In this document: positions 46,340-59,480 of the stretch, piece by piece
Position numbering within the stretch: position 1 is the first letter of the stretch
How the letters are laid out: every line of letters begins with the position of its first letter
Assembly: GCA_026874595.1 (NCBI GenBank)
Contig: CM049317.1
Span: 31,236,901-31,300,900, forward strand
Direction of reading: 5' to 3'
Origin: Sipunculus nudus
Taxonomy: Eukaryota; Annelida; Sipuncula; Golfingiida; Sipunculidae
DNA: 64,000 bases
Position numbers and translations under genes: made by a program
The notes under the pieces: model-generated
Told to the model about the DNA's origin: nothing
Databases searched by the model: none
The model's input: only the letters and a program-made list of their open reading frames with translations

Positions 46340-49300
46340 CGGTTAGGCCAGGGTCTGAATGTTTCCAAAACACTTGTGAAATCTGTATTGTTACCAGTTT
46401 CAGATGCTGATCAACCGGATGACAGAGATGTTGTTGAACTAATTTCACCATACCAGCACTGTACTAACACTGAGACTGCACATGCACCAGATAAACAGGT
46501 AAGCACATGTTCACATACTAATTCAGGCACACTTACTAAACCTCTCATTTTATGTAATGCTGAAAATAATACTGTAAACTTTGTTTCATGGAATGCTGGG
46601 GGTCTGAAAAACAAGATTGATTCTGCAGAATTTTTAGATTTAATAAATGATTCTGATATATTGTGTATTGTGGAAACTTGGGCATCTTGTGAAGAAGAGT
46701 TTAACTATTACTTTGAACAATTTCTGTACTTTGCAAGTGTTAGAGATAAAGTGGGCAGAGGAGGAATAATTGTATGTGTAAGAAAGAATTGCAATTTTAA
46801 GATAATCAACATTAAAAAATATACAGATATAATTGTTTTAATCCTGAATGGTGAAGCTTTTAATTTTGATAAACCTGTTTTATTATTATGTGCATATATT
46901 GCTCCAGAGGGTTCAGTATTTTATGAAACTTTAGATGAAAGTGATGGAATAGTAAGACTAGAAAATATTATGGTAGATATTATAACAAAATATGGAGATT
47001 TATATGTCATTTTAATGGGCGATTTGAATGCTAGGATTGGTAAAATGTGTGATTACATAGAAAATGATCATTTAGGATTTATTGGTTTAAATGAAACTTA
47101 CCCTTCGGATGAATTTCAAATGTGTAGAAATTCAAAGGATGGCAGGACTAACAAATTTGGTTTTTCATTACAACAGTTGTGTTGTGCTTTTAATATTCAT
47201 ATACTGAATGGTAGAATTCCACCAGATCTTGAAGGTGAATACACATGTGTAACACATGCTGGACAGAGTGTTATTGACTATATTGTTGCTAGTGCTGAAC
47301 TATTTGTTAAAATAGAATCATTTTCTGTTTTAAGGTTAGATTTATCAGATCACTATCCAGTGAAATGTACAATAAGATTTGAATCTGACAGAAAAGTTCC
47401 AGAAAATTTGGTGTCCATGACTCCATGGATAAAGTACAAACTTAAAACACAGGCCATTGATGAACTTATAGATGATCATTTATATAATGAACATACATGT
47501 AATTTTGAACATTATGTTCAACAAGATGTGGATAAGGCTGTTGAATACTTGAACAGGGTGATACACAACTTTACTATTCCTAAAATGTATAAGAAAAAAA
47601 AGAGGTGGTCACAACCAGATTGGTGGGATGAGGATTGTGCACAAGCAAAGCTAATAAAATTTTCAGCACTTGATGAATATAGGAGATCTGGTAATTTATA
47701 TGATTTCAACATGTATAAAATGAAAAGACAACAATTTAAAAACCTATGTGATAATAAAAAGAAGTCTAAACAACAGTCTACAATGATGCACCTATCAAAT
47801 ATTAAGAATATAAATGATTTATGGGTCTGTATTAAAAAGAACCTTAAGAAAGAGAATAGTGTTAATCATATTCCAGCAAACGAATGGTTTAATTACTTTA
47901 GAGCTTTGCTGAATGAAAATAAAAACAATGTTAAAGAAGAATTTTGCCTTATGGCTAACATATACTTCGAAAATAATTATAACAGTGGGTCTGTATGTGG
48001 GTCCCTTAACAATGAAATAACGGTATTTGAAATAAGACATGCAGTAAATCAGATGCAAAGTGGTAAATCTGCTGGACCAGATGGGCTACAAGTTGATATT
48101 ATTAAGTCACTTTTAGAAATTATTTTGCCCTTATTACATACTTTGTTTAACAGTGTTTTCAATAAGGGATCATTCCCTGGTGAATGGAGTAAGGCAATCA
48201 TATTTCCTCTACACAAGAAAGGTCCTTTAAATGATCCTAGTAATTATAGAGGGATATCATTATTGAATGTTACAGGAAAAATATTCACTAAAGTTTTGAA
48301 TAATAGGCTCTCTCAGTATGTGCAGGAAATGAATATTTTATCCGAGTCTCAAGGTGGTTATAGAAAGGGGTATTCTACCATTGACCAAGCATATGTCTTG
48401 CATGCTTTAGTTCAGAAATACTTAGTTAAAAGAAAAGGAAGGTTTTATTGTTTATATATTGATTTTGCAAAAGCTTTTGACTGTGTGCAACATAATTTAT
48501 TGTGGTATGTCTTATTGAAACAGGGTATAAATGGTAAAATATTAAATGTTATAAAATCAATGTATTCAAAAATGCAGTCTTGTATATTAACTGACGGTGG
48601 TCTTACCGATTATTTCTCATGCTCATTAAGTACCAGGCAGGGTTGCATGGTAAGTCCATTATTATTTTCCTTATTTATTAATGAGTATTGTAATATGTTA
48701 CATAGAAGTGATTGTAAAGGGATATATGTTATTGATAATCTTTCCAATGTAATGACTTTATTATTTGCAGATGATATGGTTAATTGTGCAGATACTGTTG
48801 GTAGACTTCAGCAACAGATTAATCTCTTGCACAATTTTTGTGAAAAATATGGTTTTAAAATTAACACAGATAAAACTAAAATTATGGTTTTTAGAAAAGG
48901 TGGTCCTTTACGAAAAGTTGAAAGATGGTATTTAAATGGTAAACAGTTAGAAGTGGTTCCATACTATAAATATCTTGGTATAACTTTCTCAACAAAATTA
49001 TCCTGGTCAAAAACACAACAACAGCAAGCTTTGCAAGCAAACAAAGCTGTATGTATGATTAAAAAAATCAGTAAAAAGTGTAAATATGTTAGTACTAAAC
49101 ATCTCTTTTATCTTTTTGATCAAATGGTAGTGCCAGTATTAATATATGGATGCGAATTATGGGGCTTTAAGATATCAGAAACTATAGAGAGAGTGCAGTA
49201 CACATTTTGTAAATATATTTAAATGTAGGCCAGAATACTCCAAATGCAGCAGCATTAGGGGATTGTGGCAGATTTCCTTTGTTTGTAACTTGTTTATTAC

Positions 49301-49965
49301 GTTGTGTTAAGTTTTGGGCTAAATTACTTTATATGCCAGAACATAGGTATCAGAAACAAGTGTACAGTTTAATCAGGAATTTAGACAACAGTGGTAAATC
49401 AAATTGGGTATCTCAAGTAAGAACATTGCTATTTGAGTCTGGTTTTGGATATGTTTGGATGGCACAGTATGTTGGAGATGCGAATAAATTTTTGAAAGAA
49501 TTTGAAATTAAAATAAGAGACATGGCTATTCAAAACTGGCATAGTGATATTGAGTTGTGTAGTAAATTATATTATTATGGTGCTTTCAAATCTATGCTAA
49601 CTCTTGAAAAGTATTTATATTGTATTCCTAATAAGAAACATCGCATAGCACTTGCTAAACTTCGATGCTCCAATCATGAATTGGCTATAGAAATAGGTCG
49701 TCAAAATGATATATCTCGTGAAGAGAGGATCTGTAAATATTGTTTACATCATGGATACAATATTGTTGAGGATGAAGCTCACTTTATGCAAGAATGTATT
49801 CTATATAATGATTTGAGGATAAAATACTTTAGACAAGACTTACATTACCCAAGTGAACAAAACTTTATTAAATTATTCAATTTAGACAATCATATTGAGA
49901 TAATGAATGTTGCTGCATATGTATATTATTCCTTTTTGAGGAGACGAAGAATACTAGATGGTTAA
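46340..49965 (+). pseudogene. LINE ORF2: endonuclease-reverse transcriptase, one frameshift
   Basis: Open from the codon after ORF1's TAA, in the same frame, to 49222, and after a 1-nt shift on to TAA near 49965. The first ATG is far inside, beyond the endonuclease start. Endonuclease: FVSWNAGGL, ILCIVETWAS, ILMGDLNARIG, SVIDYIVASAELF, LDLSDHYPV, all catalytic positions present. RT: SGKSAGPDGLQVDII, YRGISLLNVTGKIFTK, YCLYIDFAKAFDCV, TRQGCMVSPLLFSLF, TLLFADDMV, KYLGITFS. The downstream part (49279-49965) carries VKFWAKLLY and the zinc knuckle CKYC...HFMQEC typical of LINE C-termini. The shift is in ATATTTAAATG at about 49215-49222; one extra T would restore continuity (inference). It is probably recently active and now disabled. 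Confidence 0.85.
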
Positions 49966-50167
49966 AGTATGTGTTACATACTCACTGATGATGGCAATAT
50001 AGATACATTGTGTACTAAGGTATGCAGTCATGTTACATGTGTTTGTTGCATTATATATTAATTAATAATAAGACTGCTACTTTATGTTCTATTAATGCAA
50101 TTATTTGATTGAATTATTGTTGAAATGTTTGGAACTTTGGGCCTGAGGCCTTTTTCCTGAATAAACT

Positions 50168-50185
50168 CTGTTCTGTTCTGTTCTG
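50168..50185 (+). repeat. LINE 3' (CTGTT)n tail
   Basis: CTGTTCTGTTCTGTTCTG directly after the AATAAA. Short 3' tandem tails instead of poly(A) are usual in CR1/L2-related LINEs and mark the 3' boundary. Confidence 0.75.
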
Positions 50186-50189
50186 AATG

Positions 50190-53040
50190 GGTCAAAACTG
50201 CTTTACTAATGCTGAAAAAGTTAAAAACCTGGTTACCTTTTCTTGTTAAGTACACAAATATAAGAATAATTTTTATTTCCCAGTAACATGAGTAATTCAC
50301 AAAAGGGAGTATAGCAACCCTGAAATAAATGAAAGATTAGAGAGTATCATGGCTTTTTTACAGACACATATCATATTTAGCCGATAATCCCTCGAAAGTG
50401 CAAAAGGTGGGGTGGGGACTAGAGTGAACTATCATATATAACTAACATTTAAATCACCATCGCTGGCAAAGTTTTTTGTCAGTTTCAGTCAGTTCCTATA
50501 AATCTGGACACTTTCACAGTACCAGTACTTCAAATTGTTACTGTGACTATAATAAACTATGGTATTGGTTACCTGGGTAACCTTTCAAGCCGAGTCAAGT
50601 GAAACTGATACAGCTCACTTTTAAATTGACTGAAAACAAATATTCTAGTATTACAGCTTAACACTTTTGCCAGATTTAGGCACACTGCCATGCCATGGCC
50701 GATTGTAACACCAGCCCCGCCCCCCCCCGCACAATTATTTTATATCTTTCATAAGCTGAAAATACATTAAGATATAATAACAATAATAGTAATAACGAAA
50801 ATATATACATATATAATTATATATAGTATTAATAATAATAATAATAATAACAATAATGATAATATATACACACACACATACATATATATATATTATTTCA
50901 TAATTAATATATTACGTAGGGACATATATATATATATAAATATACAAAACAAAACAAAATATATGTACAGTTTATATACTTATTTTTCTTAATACCCATC
51001 AACCGCTAACGCAGTATATTAGCGCCCATCCCCCCTGTTCTCAAAATTCTGAATCCGCCACTGAAGTAAGCCACCACCCCCTGCCTCTGACAGGATCCAT
51101 GGAAGCCCCCAGAAGCTTTCGATTTCAAAATTGTGATATAAGGAATTGCGCTCTATATGGTCACTTTGAATTTTGATCAATATTTCAGTAAACAGTTATC
51201 ATTTATATACTTTAAATTTTTATTTTTTGCTGTACATGCTGACTGTTTTCTCTTCAATATTCGTTAGGCTTCTGGACCATATAGGGTGCCAGTCCTGTAG
51301 GATGTCAGGGACCGAGAACCATCTTTCTGTGTTTTCTGAGTGCAAACTCCTTGACAACTTTTGTAATATCCACTGGTACAGCTATATATATAGAAAGCGT
51401 GAAAACGCGGAAAGACAGTTAAAAGTGCCAAAACCCGGTCCGGAGATCGACATTTCCATTACTTGCGGTCAACTCTTTTACAGCTAAGTTGAAAAATCTT
51501 ATTTACAGTTTCGCCAGTGTGAGGCAAAAAAAAAAGCAATATGGCAGGTGGGAGTACTCGCCTGTGTGTTTTATGGGATTTTTTTCATGGAATCAAGGTG
51601 ACAGATGTAGGTGTTCATGTTAAACATGAGTATGAAGAAAATAAACTCCCCTTGTACCACGTTTTAGAGAGCATGAATCTCCGGACGCGCATTGTTATTA
51701 GAGCGGTAATAGGACTACAATGTCATGTCATCTTCACAATCAATGAACAAAAATACAGGTTTTCTTCCTTGTCATATTCGTATACAAGTACCAGCAATTA
51801 CTCACATTAACAAACAGAAAAAAAAACCAATATTTTGGTACTCAAATAGTCGCAAAATAATTGTCAGCCTAAAATACAGCCTGGCCTGAGATTAATACTT
51901 GATATCGCACTCCGTAACTAGACAGCGTCACTGTACAGCTTACCTATATCACCGATATATAGCGCGAGTATATACATTTTATTTCGGCAATATAGAATAT
52001 ATTTTGAACACTGAAGCACACATGATAGAATTTAACATAAGGCGTATTTGACTACAGACTTTTCAGTATATATTTTATTGAAACAATGTAATGGTTAAAA
52101 TGTGCAGTCGCCATTAGACCCGATATTTGGCACGGCAGTATTGAGCAATTGAAGAATTTTCAAGGCAAATTTTGTACTGAACATGTTATTTCATTTACTT
52201 TTACTTGGTACATAAACAGGCAGATATTTCATCAAGTCACCTTTTAAATTGTAGACTCCTGTCTTTACTGTTTTTACTGAGTCCAAGTTGTATTCTGATT
52301 TGCCTCGCTCACTCCAGCATAAGTCCTAATCTTTTATCACTTATGAAAAAAAAAAATTACCAAAGGTTGTGTCAAATACAGAAGACATCGGAGCTGATGA
52401 GTTCAATGGAAACACCCCACACCGCCCCCTCCCTCCCCCCCCCCCCACACACACACCCAGGCTGCCCCTGCTTCCACAATTAAGACCAAATAAACATGGA
52501 TACAACATTCAGTAGATGCAGAGTCCCGGCAAGTAAAATAAGGTCACAATTCCAGTTATCAATCAAATGAAGCTTTGTTTGTTATACTTTATCCACCCAG
52601 TAAACATAAGTAATTAGTGAATAATTAAAGAATCTACCTAGGCCATCGTCATAGTTGCTTTACAATACAAAACGAAAGGGAATTCATGTCGTAATTTATT
52701 TAATTATTATAAAGTAAATAATATTATACTAGGACTGTCATTGTCATTGACGCTCCGGGAAGATTTGTTGTGAGGGGCTCCGCTGACAGGTTGCACTATT
52801 AAGTGTCTGTGACCGTTATGATAAAATCAGAGCAGAGGGATACAACTAAGGGTATCATTGAAACATATAATAAAAAAAACATAAGAACATATTGTAAAGG
52901 GGATGAAAACATTTAAAGCACGCCAAAAAGGAGGGACAGGGTCGACGATAATGGTAAACAGGGATTCTATAATATCCATGATGCAATGGCAAAGGTGTAG
53001 CATATTGTGAAGAAAAAACATGATGTACTGGAAAAGGGAC
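50190..53040. other. Mostly non-coding, compound microsatellites
   Basis: 50760-50950 is a compound (AAT)n/(TA)n/(CA)n microsatellite. C-runs occur near 50718 and 52433, the latter followed by CA repeats. Plus frames 51173-51487 and 52205-52483 lack motifs. Only 51541-51810 is listed separately. Confidence 0.45.
51541..51810 (+). CDS. Unassigned open frame, possible first exon
   Basis: The ATG lies in a fair context (AATATGG). The 89-codon frame starts MAGGSTRLCVLWDFFHGIKV and is less AT-rich than its surroundings. A potential donor, GCG|GTAATA near 51704, would end an exon after TRIVIRA. No family is recognised and no partner exon was found. Confidence 0.2.
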   Translation: MAGGSTRLCVLWDFFHGIKVTDVGVHVKHEYEENKLPLYHVLESMNLRTRIVIRAVIGLQCHVIFTINEQKYRFSSLSYSYTSTSNYSH

Positions 53041-53560
53041 AGGTTAACTTAATATATAAATATGTGTCCTACATTTTATATACCTCTAGAAGAAAATGAA
53101 CATTAGAAACGCCTTATAACGGACATAGTATCCATTGTGGCTACGGTGAGGGAGAGTACCGAGATAGTAAAGACATATAAACATAATGATCATAAAAAGA
53201 TAAACAATTTAGAAAAAGAGACTTCACGGTTGACAAAAGAAACTGAGAAAGGGGACAAGATAATTGTAGAAGTGAATGATCGTTTAAACGGCGAACTTAA
53301 TAGGATAGAAGATGAAGTGTGAAATGGAATCATCGGATACGTGGTTAGAGAGGAAAGCTTGACAGGAAATTGCAAATAGGCTGTAGTTTAAATTATTATT
53401 GCGAATAAATGTTAGGAGATATGAAAAAAAAGACGAAACCCCAGGAAAAATTTACAAAGATTAGAACCCGGGGCGAAAAACAAAGACATTATTCTAATGC
53501 TGAATGAAAAGTAAGATAGAAAGGAAAATTTTCGATGGCATAAGCAACTCTAACCACTGA
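53041..53560 (+). pseudogene. Possible LINE ORF1 coiled-coil remnant
   Basis: Frame 53137-53322 has a strong heptad pattern (INNLEKETSRLTKETEKGDK, VNDRLNGELNRIEDEV) like the coiled coil of LINE ORF1 proteins. Broken frames downstream (RKNLQRLEPGAKNKDII) may continue it. No diagnostic RNA-binding motif is visible, so the assignment is weak. Confidence 0.3.
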
Positions 53561-56500
53561 CAGGTCAAATTATCTTCCTCGAAGACCTGACACAGCAGGA
53601 CCAATAATGAAACAAATCCAAGAATGTTAGATGAACATAGTGATGGCAAACAATGAAAACTATTTCAAATGAAATGATTAGGGTGGAGAATAGTGCTTTG
53701 TAACATTCCTCAACGTAGTCTATATTGTAAAAAAAAACAACATGAACGTTGAAACAAGTCGCTTTCAAATGAATAACGCACCAGTTGTTCTAAATATCAA
53801 ACGAAACTTTATGCAAACGCACAAACAAACGAAAATAAATCAATAAATAATGATGGCGATTATTTTCTATACAAGCATACTTTCAAATAATGGGATAAAG
53901 TTTGTTTGATTAAGTAATATTTGGCTACCTCATAATGATCGGCCATAAATGTTTGACTAATTGTCGCTTGATATTTCAAGTGTTCATCTATGGTTCCTTT
54001 ATATTTGATGCAATTTCTTCAACCGTTATTGTAGCTTATTGTTATAATAAGCACCTCTACAATTATTATTATATCAGTTCCTTGCTTTGCGACCCTATGC
54101 AAGGATGATTTACTTATATCAAATGGTCGAGTTCCATGTGCTATGTTGTGTTATGTTTGGTGATGAATCTCGCATCCAGGTCTGTTTTATTGGTTATACA
54201 TAATTAAGATACAATCATTCCATAAATATATTTTATCTAACTAACAATAAAATATTAATTGTTTGCTAATTGATTTGTAATTCATAATCATCAATGTATG
54301 GAAGTGATAACATATTGTTAATTGTTGTTTAATTGATCTGAAATTAATAGTTACATCTTGAATGAAATTTGATTTGTAGTGAAGAGTGAGTTATCAGTTT
54401 CTCTTTCCTCAGTTACATCCAGGTTTTTTGTAATCTGGTTTACATGCTTCTTCAAACTCTGAAGAAATATTTTGGTTGAGAAATCCCAGAATGATATCTA
54501 GTCTTGTTTCCAACAGGTAGTTGTTGTTAGACGATTATTAGAGATATTTCTTCAGTTGCTTCAGAGACTACTTCAGTTTAAGATCAAATATTCAAGCTTA
54601 TGTTATCATTTTAATAAATATAAAAATAACCTTTTATCATCATTATCGACTAAAAATCAAATGGAAACATAAACATAACATGGAAACAATTGGAATTATT
54701 CGACAGAAAAAGACGACTCTGTTAAACTGCCAGTTGCAATAAAAACTTGTTGATGAATGGTTTCTACACCTTCAAAATATTTATTCCCGACCAAGATTCG
54801 GACGAAATATTTGTATTTTTATTTCATTTATCAAGACGTTAAACATAACTGGTAAAACTATGCCAGTTTCATAGAAAAGATCAGAAATAGTAACTTTATC
54901 TTAAACAAATAACCCTACTCTGCTTACCGATCAGCGACCAGTGGCCCAGACACCGGTTCTACACTAGATGGAAGCAGATTTGAGAAACTGACTCCTTGCT
55001 GTAATTTGGCAGTCTAAAAACGGTTGAAAACGTGCGTGAAAATAGTAAATATATAGATCGCGCAAGCAGTCTTCGGGGAACTTAAATCGACAAAATCGAT
55101 GGACAGTGTACTACTTGACTTATACTGTTCTTTGATGTTCCAAGGTGTAATATCTTATACTTTTATAAGCGGGAACGGGATCTAACCATTAAGAAGAAAG
55201 GGAAAAATATAACGGATGAGAAAATAGCAGGTCAAGTTATCGGTTTCAATTTAGAACACATAAAACTATTATGAAAATAAAGTGTGATGAAAAAATGGTT
55301 GAAAGTAAAGGTTGTTTAGTGATTATCGTGTCTGATGTAGATCATACAGAAGGCTGCACTTTCTCAAATGCAGAACAAACAGGTGTTCCAACCATGACGA
55401 ATATTCCGATAGGCATAGCATATGCCGTTTGCTAAATCCAACTTACTCCGGAATGAGACGTGACATCAAGTTTATCCTCAACCGCATCAACACATCCATC
55501 CGCGAAAACCAATATAACCAGTGCAGAAGAACCAAAGCATTACTTAAGTTCCCCGGCCCGAATGACAAAATCTTGATATTCATAATTGTTCGACAATACT
55601 GATTTTTATTCCATATATTGAATGTGTCGTCGTGTTCGTCTTTCTGTGTAGGGAACTACGATAAAACCGCATATGTTCTGTGGGCTTGGTGAATACATGT
55701 ATTCAAAAGGTTGATGTATATTCATGTTAGTGTCGTTCTTGTGTCATTTTCTGATCGATATAAAATTCTTTGTAACTTTCTTTGTTTGCCTGTTCTGCGT
55801 ATATCGCCTTAGACAGCCAGTCCTGTTTAAATTTGATAGAAATAGGTACCCAGGACAGTTTTGCAAATTGTGTACGTTAACTCCAAATATGTTCACCCAA
55901 TCTTTATTTATAATGAAGAGTTATATATTCTAGACAAGCTTTGTTTTGATAAATCTTATTCATGGATGAATCAATGATCCTCAAGAACGAAGCGGAGGGT
56001 TGCCTAACGAAATGTAATACTCGAATAGCTTTGTATTCATTGTCACAGTTCAGTAAAAAGAAAGGGAAGTCCGGTAGCTAGATTGTCTATTTAGCATTAC
56101 TGAATTAATTGACCAAAACTGGGCCTTTACTTACGTTATTATTTGACTAATTGTTTTAGTGAAAAGAGAGACAATCTTGATATAATTTTGAAATCAACCA
56201 CTAGGGACGTACATCATATATGAGAGATAGTGTTTAGAATTATTAATGCTTTATTTCCATGATTAAAGCCAGCCATCGGAGCTGCTTGGAGTTTCATCCG
56301 TCTGAAAATACTAGGGAATCAAATATAGTACAATGCTTAGAGTACAAGAAAAAGTATTACATTACATAATATGGATAACAACGACCTAATCTGTGGCGAA
56401 CTAAGACTTCTTAAGTCAAAATGAATTTATAAAACATCAAACAAACGTCGTGTTTCCACGAATAGGCAGTTATTGTTCGGATGACGTATTTGAGATTTTA

Positions 56501-57236
56501 CCTTCTATCATCATACACAGAAGGACTAACTTTTTAAATCCCGAGGCATTAGATCATATGATATCAAATCAGTAAGAATTGCTTATGTGAGTTTTACAAT
56601 GGAATCATGTGCAATCTGTGCAATCTATACGGTTACATGACTGTTAATGGGGATTGGGATAGTCCTGGCAGCTGTTAAAGAAGGAAGTTTGGGTTGGCTA
56701 TCAACTACAAGACTCATTATGTGTTACTCACACAAACTGGGAGCCTGTATAGCGATACCTCAATCTCATGCGAGGTTGATGTTGTTTTCAACAGCGGATA
56801 TAATCCTGATAGGTTCCTGTTAGTGTCGTTTATTGCTCCTCACTGAGCTGAATAATATGACAGAATTCATTTCATTTGTAGAAGCTACTCACGTATGTGG
56901 TAATTGACTTGTACTTATATCAGTATGTTAATGGTTAATACATTACACATCATGTGTAGAGGGCTTCGCTAAATCTACGGGCAACCACATAAAAATTACA
57001 CCATGCCAAAGTATCATGCCACACTTAAAATAATCTTGTTGGACTCAAGCTCATACGATTATCAGTACGAACAAAGTATCTCTGAGTAGTTCTATTGTCA
57101 TGCACCTATTGTAAATCTGTAAAGTCCTGTTTACATCATTGCGATTTGTTTTCTTTCTTTTACCCAGGCAATCCTGTCATATATCAGGTAAAGATTTAAA
57201 AAAAAAATATTTTAGGTTTTTTTTTTTGGTCTGGCT
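53561..57236. other. Non-coding stretch
   Basis: No gene, array or element was recognised. A short open piece near 55455-55600 (plus, containing MRRDIKFILNRINTSIREN) looks protein-like but is isolated and unassigned. Confidence 0.4.
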
Positions 57237-57274
57237 CTGGTCTAGGGTGGCTGATTTAGGACACAGAAAAAAAA

Positions 57275-57412
57275 AAAGGAAGCAAAAAAAAAATTTAGGA
57301 AGCATAAAATAAAATTTTATGAAGCAAAAAAAAAATTTCAGGAAGCAAAAAAAAAAATTTTAGGAAGCAAAAAAAAAAAAATTAGGAAGCAAAAAAAAAA
57401 AAATTTAGGAAG
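57275..57412. repeat. Left subterminal array (AGGAAGC + A-run + TTT)
   Basis: About six units of AGGAAGCAAAAAAAAAATTT with variable A-run length, one variant (ATGAAGC). Confidence 0.85.
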
Positions 57413-57446
57413 AAACCCCAGCTGGGAATGGGTCTTATAACGCCAC

Positions 57447-58580
57447 TTTGACGTATAAACATTTTATCTAAAGGCTACTTGTATACAAGGCACTTGAGCA
57501 AGTTTTAACATACAGATAAAAACATGTAACCGAGTTATTGAAAGATCACTAGTTGATATTCGTTAGAGCATGTGAAGCAATGCAGTATTTGTCATTTACA
57601 GAAATCTGTAATCTCTGAATTGAAGCCAGATGTTTCTGCCGGACGTCTTTCTATTACGATCGGTGGCAATTTTTGCACCCCCCCCCCCCCCCGACCCATG
57701 TTATAAAAAAACGTGGATATAGACAAAGACACCGCCTTTACCCATGGCATTGGCTCATTTTTATGAAAGGTTAATAGATTATGTTTACCTAGATTATGTT
57801 TATGATTACTTTCACTTCTTTAATATGTATATGCAGAGTTAGCCTGTATTACAAAGATTCTATAAATAAGGCAGGTGAATAGCGACTTTAAGACCAAAGC
57901 AGAATATTTTGCTGAAGAAAAATCATGATGAGAGATGATCGAAATTTTGAACGGTTTATTTATGAATATAAAACATTTATGAAGATAGGTTGATTAAATT
58001 AATCTGAGCTATAGTTTGACGTATAAACATTTTATCTAAAGGCTACTTGTATACAAGGCACTTGAGCAAGTTTTAACATACAGATAAAAACATGTAACCG
58101 AGTTATTGAAAGATCACTAGTTGATATTCGTTAGAGCATGTGAAGCAATGCAGTATTTGTCATTTACAGAAATCTGTAATCTCTGAATTGAAGCCAGATG
58201 TTTCTGCCGGACGTCTTTCTATTACGATCGGTGGCAATTTTTGCACCCCCCCCCCCCGACCCATGTTATAAAAAAACGTGGATATAGACAAAGACACCGC
58301 CTTTACCCATGGCATTGGCTCATTTTTATGAAAGGTTAATAGATTATGTTTACCTAGATTATGTTTATGATTACTTTCACTTCTTTAATATGTATACGAA
58401 GAGTTAGCCTGTATTACAAAGATTCTATAAATAAGGCAGGTGAATAGCGACTTTAAGACCAAAGCAGAGCATCTTGCTGAAGAAAAATCATGATGAGAGA
58501 TGATCGAAATTTTGAACGGTTTATTTATGAATATAAAACATTTATGAAGATAGATTGATTAAATTAATCTGAGCTATAGT
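57447..58580. repeat. 567-bp tandem duplication
   Basis: Copy 1 is 57447-58014 and copy 2 is 58015-58580, directly adjacent. They differ by a handful of substitutions (for example CAGAATATTTTG versus CAGAGCATCTTG) and by the length of a poly-C run (about 57677 and 58246). Near identity implies a recent event. No coding frame runs through either copy. Confidence 0.95.
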
Positions 58581-59200
58581 AAGAGCTTAGTGGATCAAGA
58601 CTTGGGCTTTAGGGGTTGAAGCAACGCCCCTCCCCGACCCCCCCCCCCCCCAGCGTACCTACCCGAAAACACAGTAATCAGTTTAAGCATATTTTAATTT
58701 ATGATGGTCTAATACATGTTCCATAAAACAACACACCATTTCAATAAAACAAAAGCTGAAAGAAATTGTACAAAAAGCGTGTTTCTATAAGAAGCTCATA
58801 TTTGTTTGTATTCTTAAAATAATAAGGTACCCACAATGCATGCATGCAGACCTAAACATTTCTATTTGAGTGATTTAACAGACATGGCTCCGTATCCGCC
58901 GTTCAGGTAGAATGTTTCAGATTCTTTAGGCTTTGACATCTTCCTTACGGATATGAATAATTAAATATTGAATTTATATTGAACTTTTCTTCAACTCGCC
59001 TTATCTCAGGGGATATACAAACTTGATTGATTTTAAATTAATTATTTTGTATTACCGTTCAGTTAAACACAGTATACATGGTCTTTGTTTTATAATTGCA
59101 ATAGTAAGCACTCTTAACGTATACTGTTCCCATAAGGTTGCTTTGTTTTATGTCAAATCAGCTTCGAATAGTTCGTACAAGTGTGACATTTTTTCTGGAG

Positions 59201-59430
59201 ATTTTTTTTTTGCTTCCTAAAAATTTATTTTTTTGCTTTCTAAAAATTTTTCTTTTGCTTCCTAAAATTTTTTTTTTTGCTTCCTAAAATTTTTTTTTTG
59301 CTTCCTAAAAATTTTTTTTTGCTTCCTAAAATTTTTTTTTTGCTTCGTAAAATTTTTTTTTTTTGCTTCCTAAAATTTTTTTTTTTTACTTCCTAAAATA
59401 TTTTTTTTTGCTTCCTAAAATTTTTTTTAT
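59201..59430. repeat. Right subterminal array (T-run + GCTTCCTAAAA)
   Basis: About ten units of TTTTTTTTGCTTCCTAAAA with variable T-run length. It is the reverse complement of the left array and longer than it. Confidence 0.85.
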
Positions 59431-59443
59431 GCGAAATTCTATG

Positions 59444-59480
59444 TCGAGATCTCGAGATGTTATCTCGAGATCTCGAGATA
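59444..59480. repeat. Nested palindrome of CTCGAGATCTCGAG type
   Basis: Two self-complementary blocks containing TCTCGAGATCTCGAGA-like sequence are separated by a few bases around GTTA, so each can fold alone or with the other. It sits between the right array and the right terminal repeat; no counterpart was seen at the left end. Confidence 0.8.

Larger units (their letters stand above)
45170..50187 (+). mobile_element. Near-intact 2A-bearing LINE
   Basis: About 5 kb: short 5' UTR, ORF1 with N-terminal 2A, an in-frame TAA, ORF2 (endonuclease, reverse transcriptase, C-terminal zinc knuckle), a 3' UTR with AATAAA at 50160 and a terminal (CTGTT)n tail at 50168-50185. A single frameshift is the only clear lesion in the RT half. 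2A motifs at the head of ORF1 are known in several APE-type non-LTR clades (CR1, L2, Crack, Rex1 and Tx1 groups have been reported). Which of these this belongs to is not decided here. The 5' limit is approximate. Confidence 0.85.

Noticed and set aside
49279-49965. Separate 228-codon gene after the LINE RT
   Set aside because: It continues the LINE C-terminus (zinc knuckle, thumb-like helices) after a one-base shift; no independent start is needed.
57270-59430. CRISPR-like array from the regularly spaced AGGAAGC/GCTTCCT units
   Set aside because: Units are contiguous low-complexity tandem repeats without unique spacers, in eukaryotic DNA, and are explained as subterminal arrays of a fold-back element.
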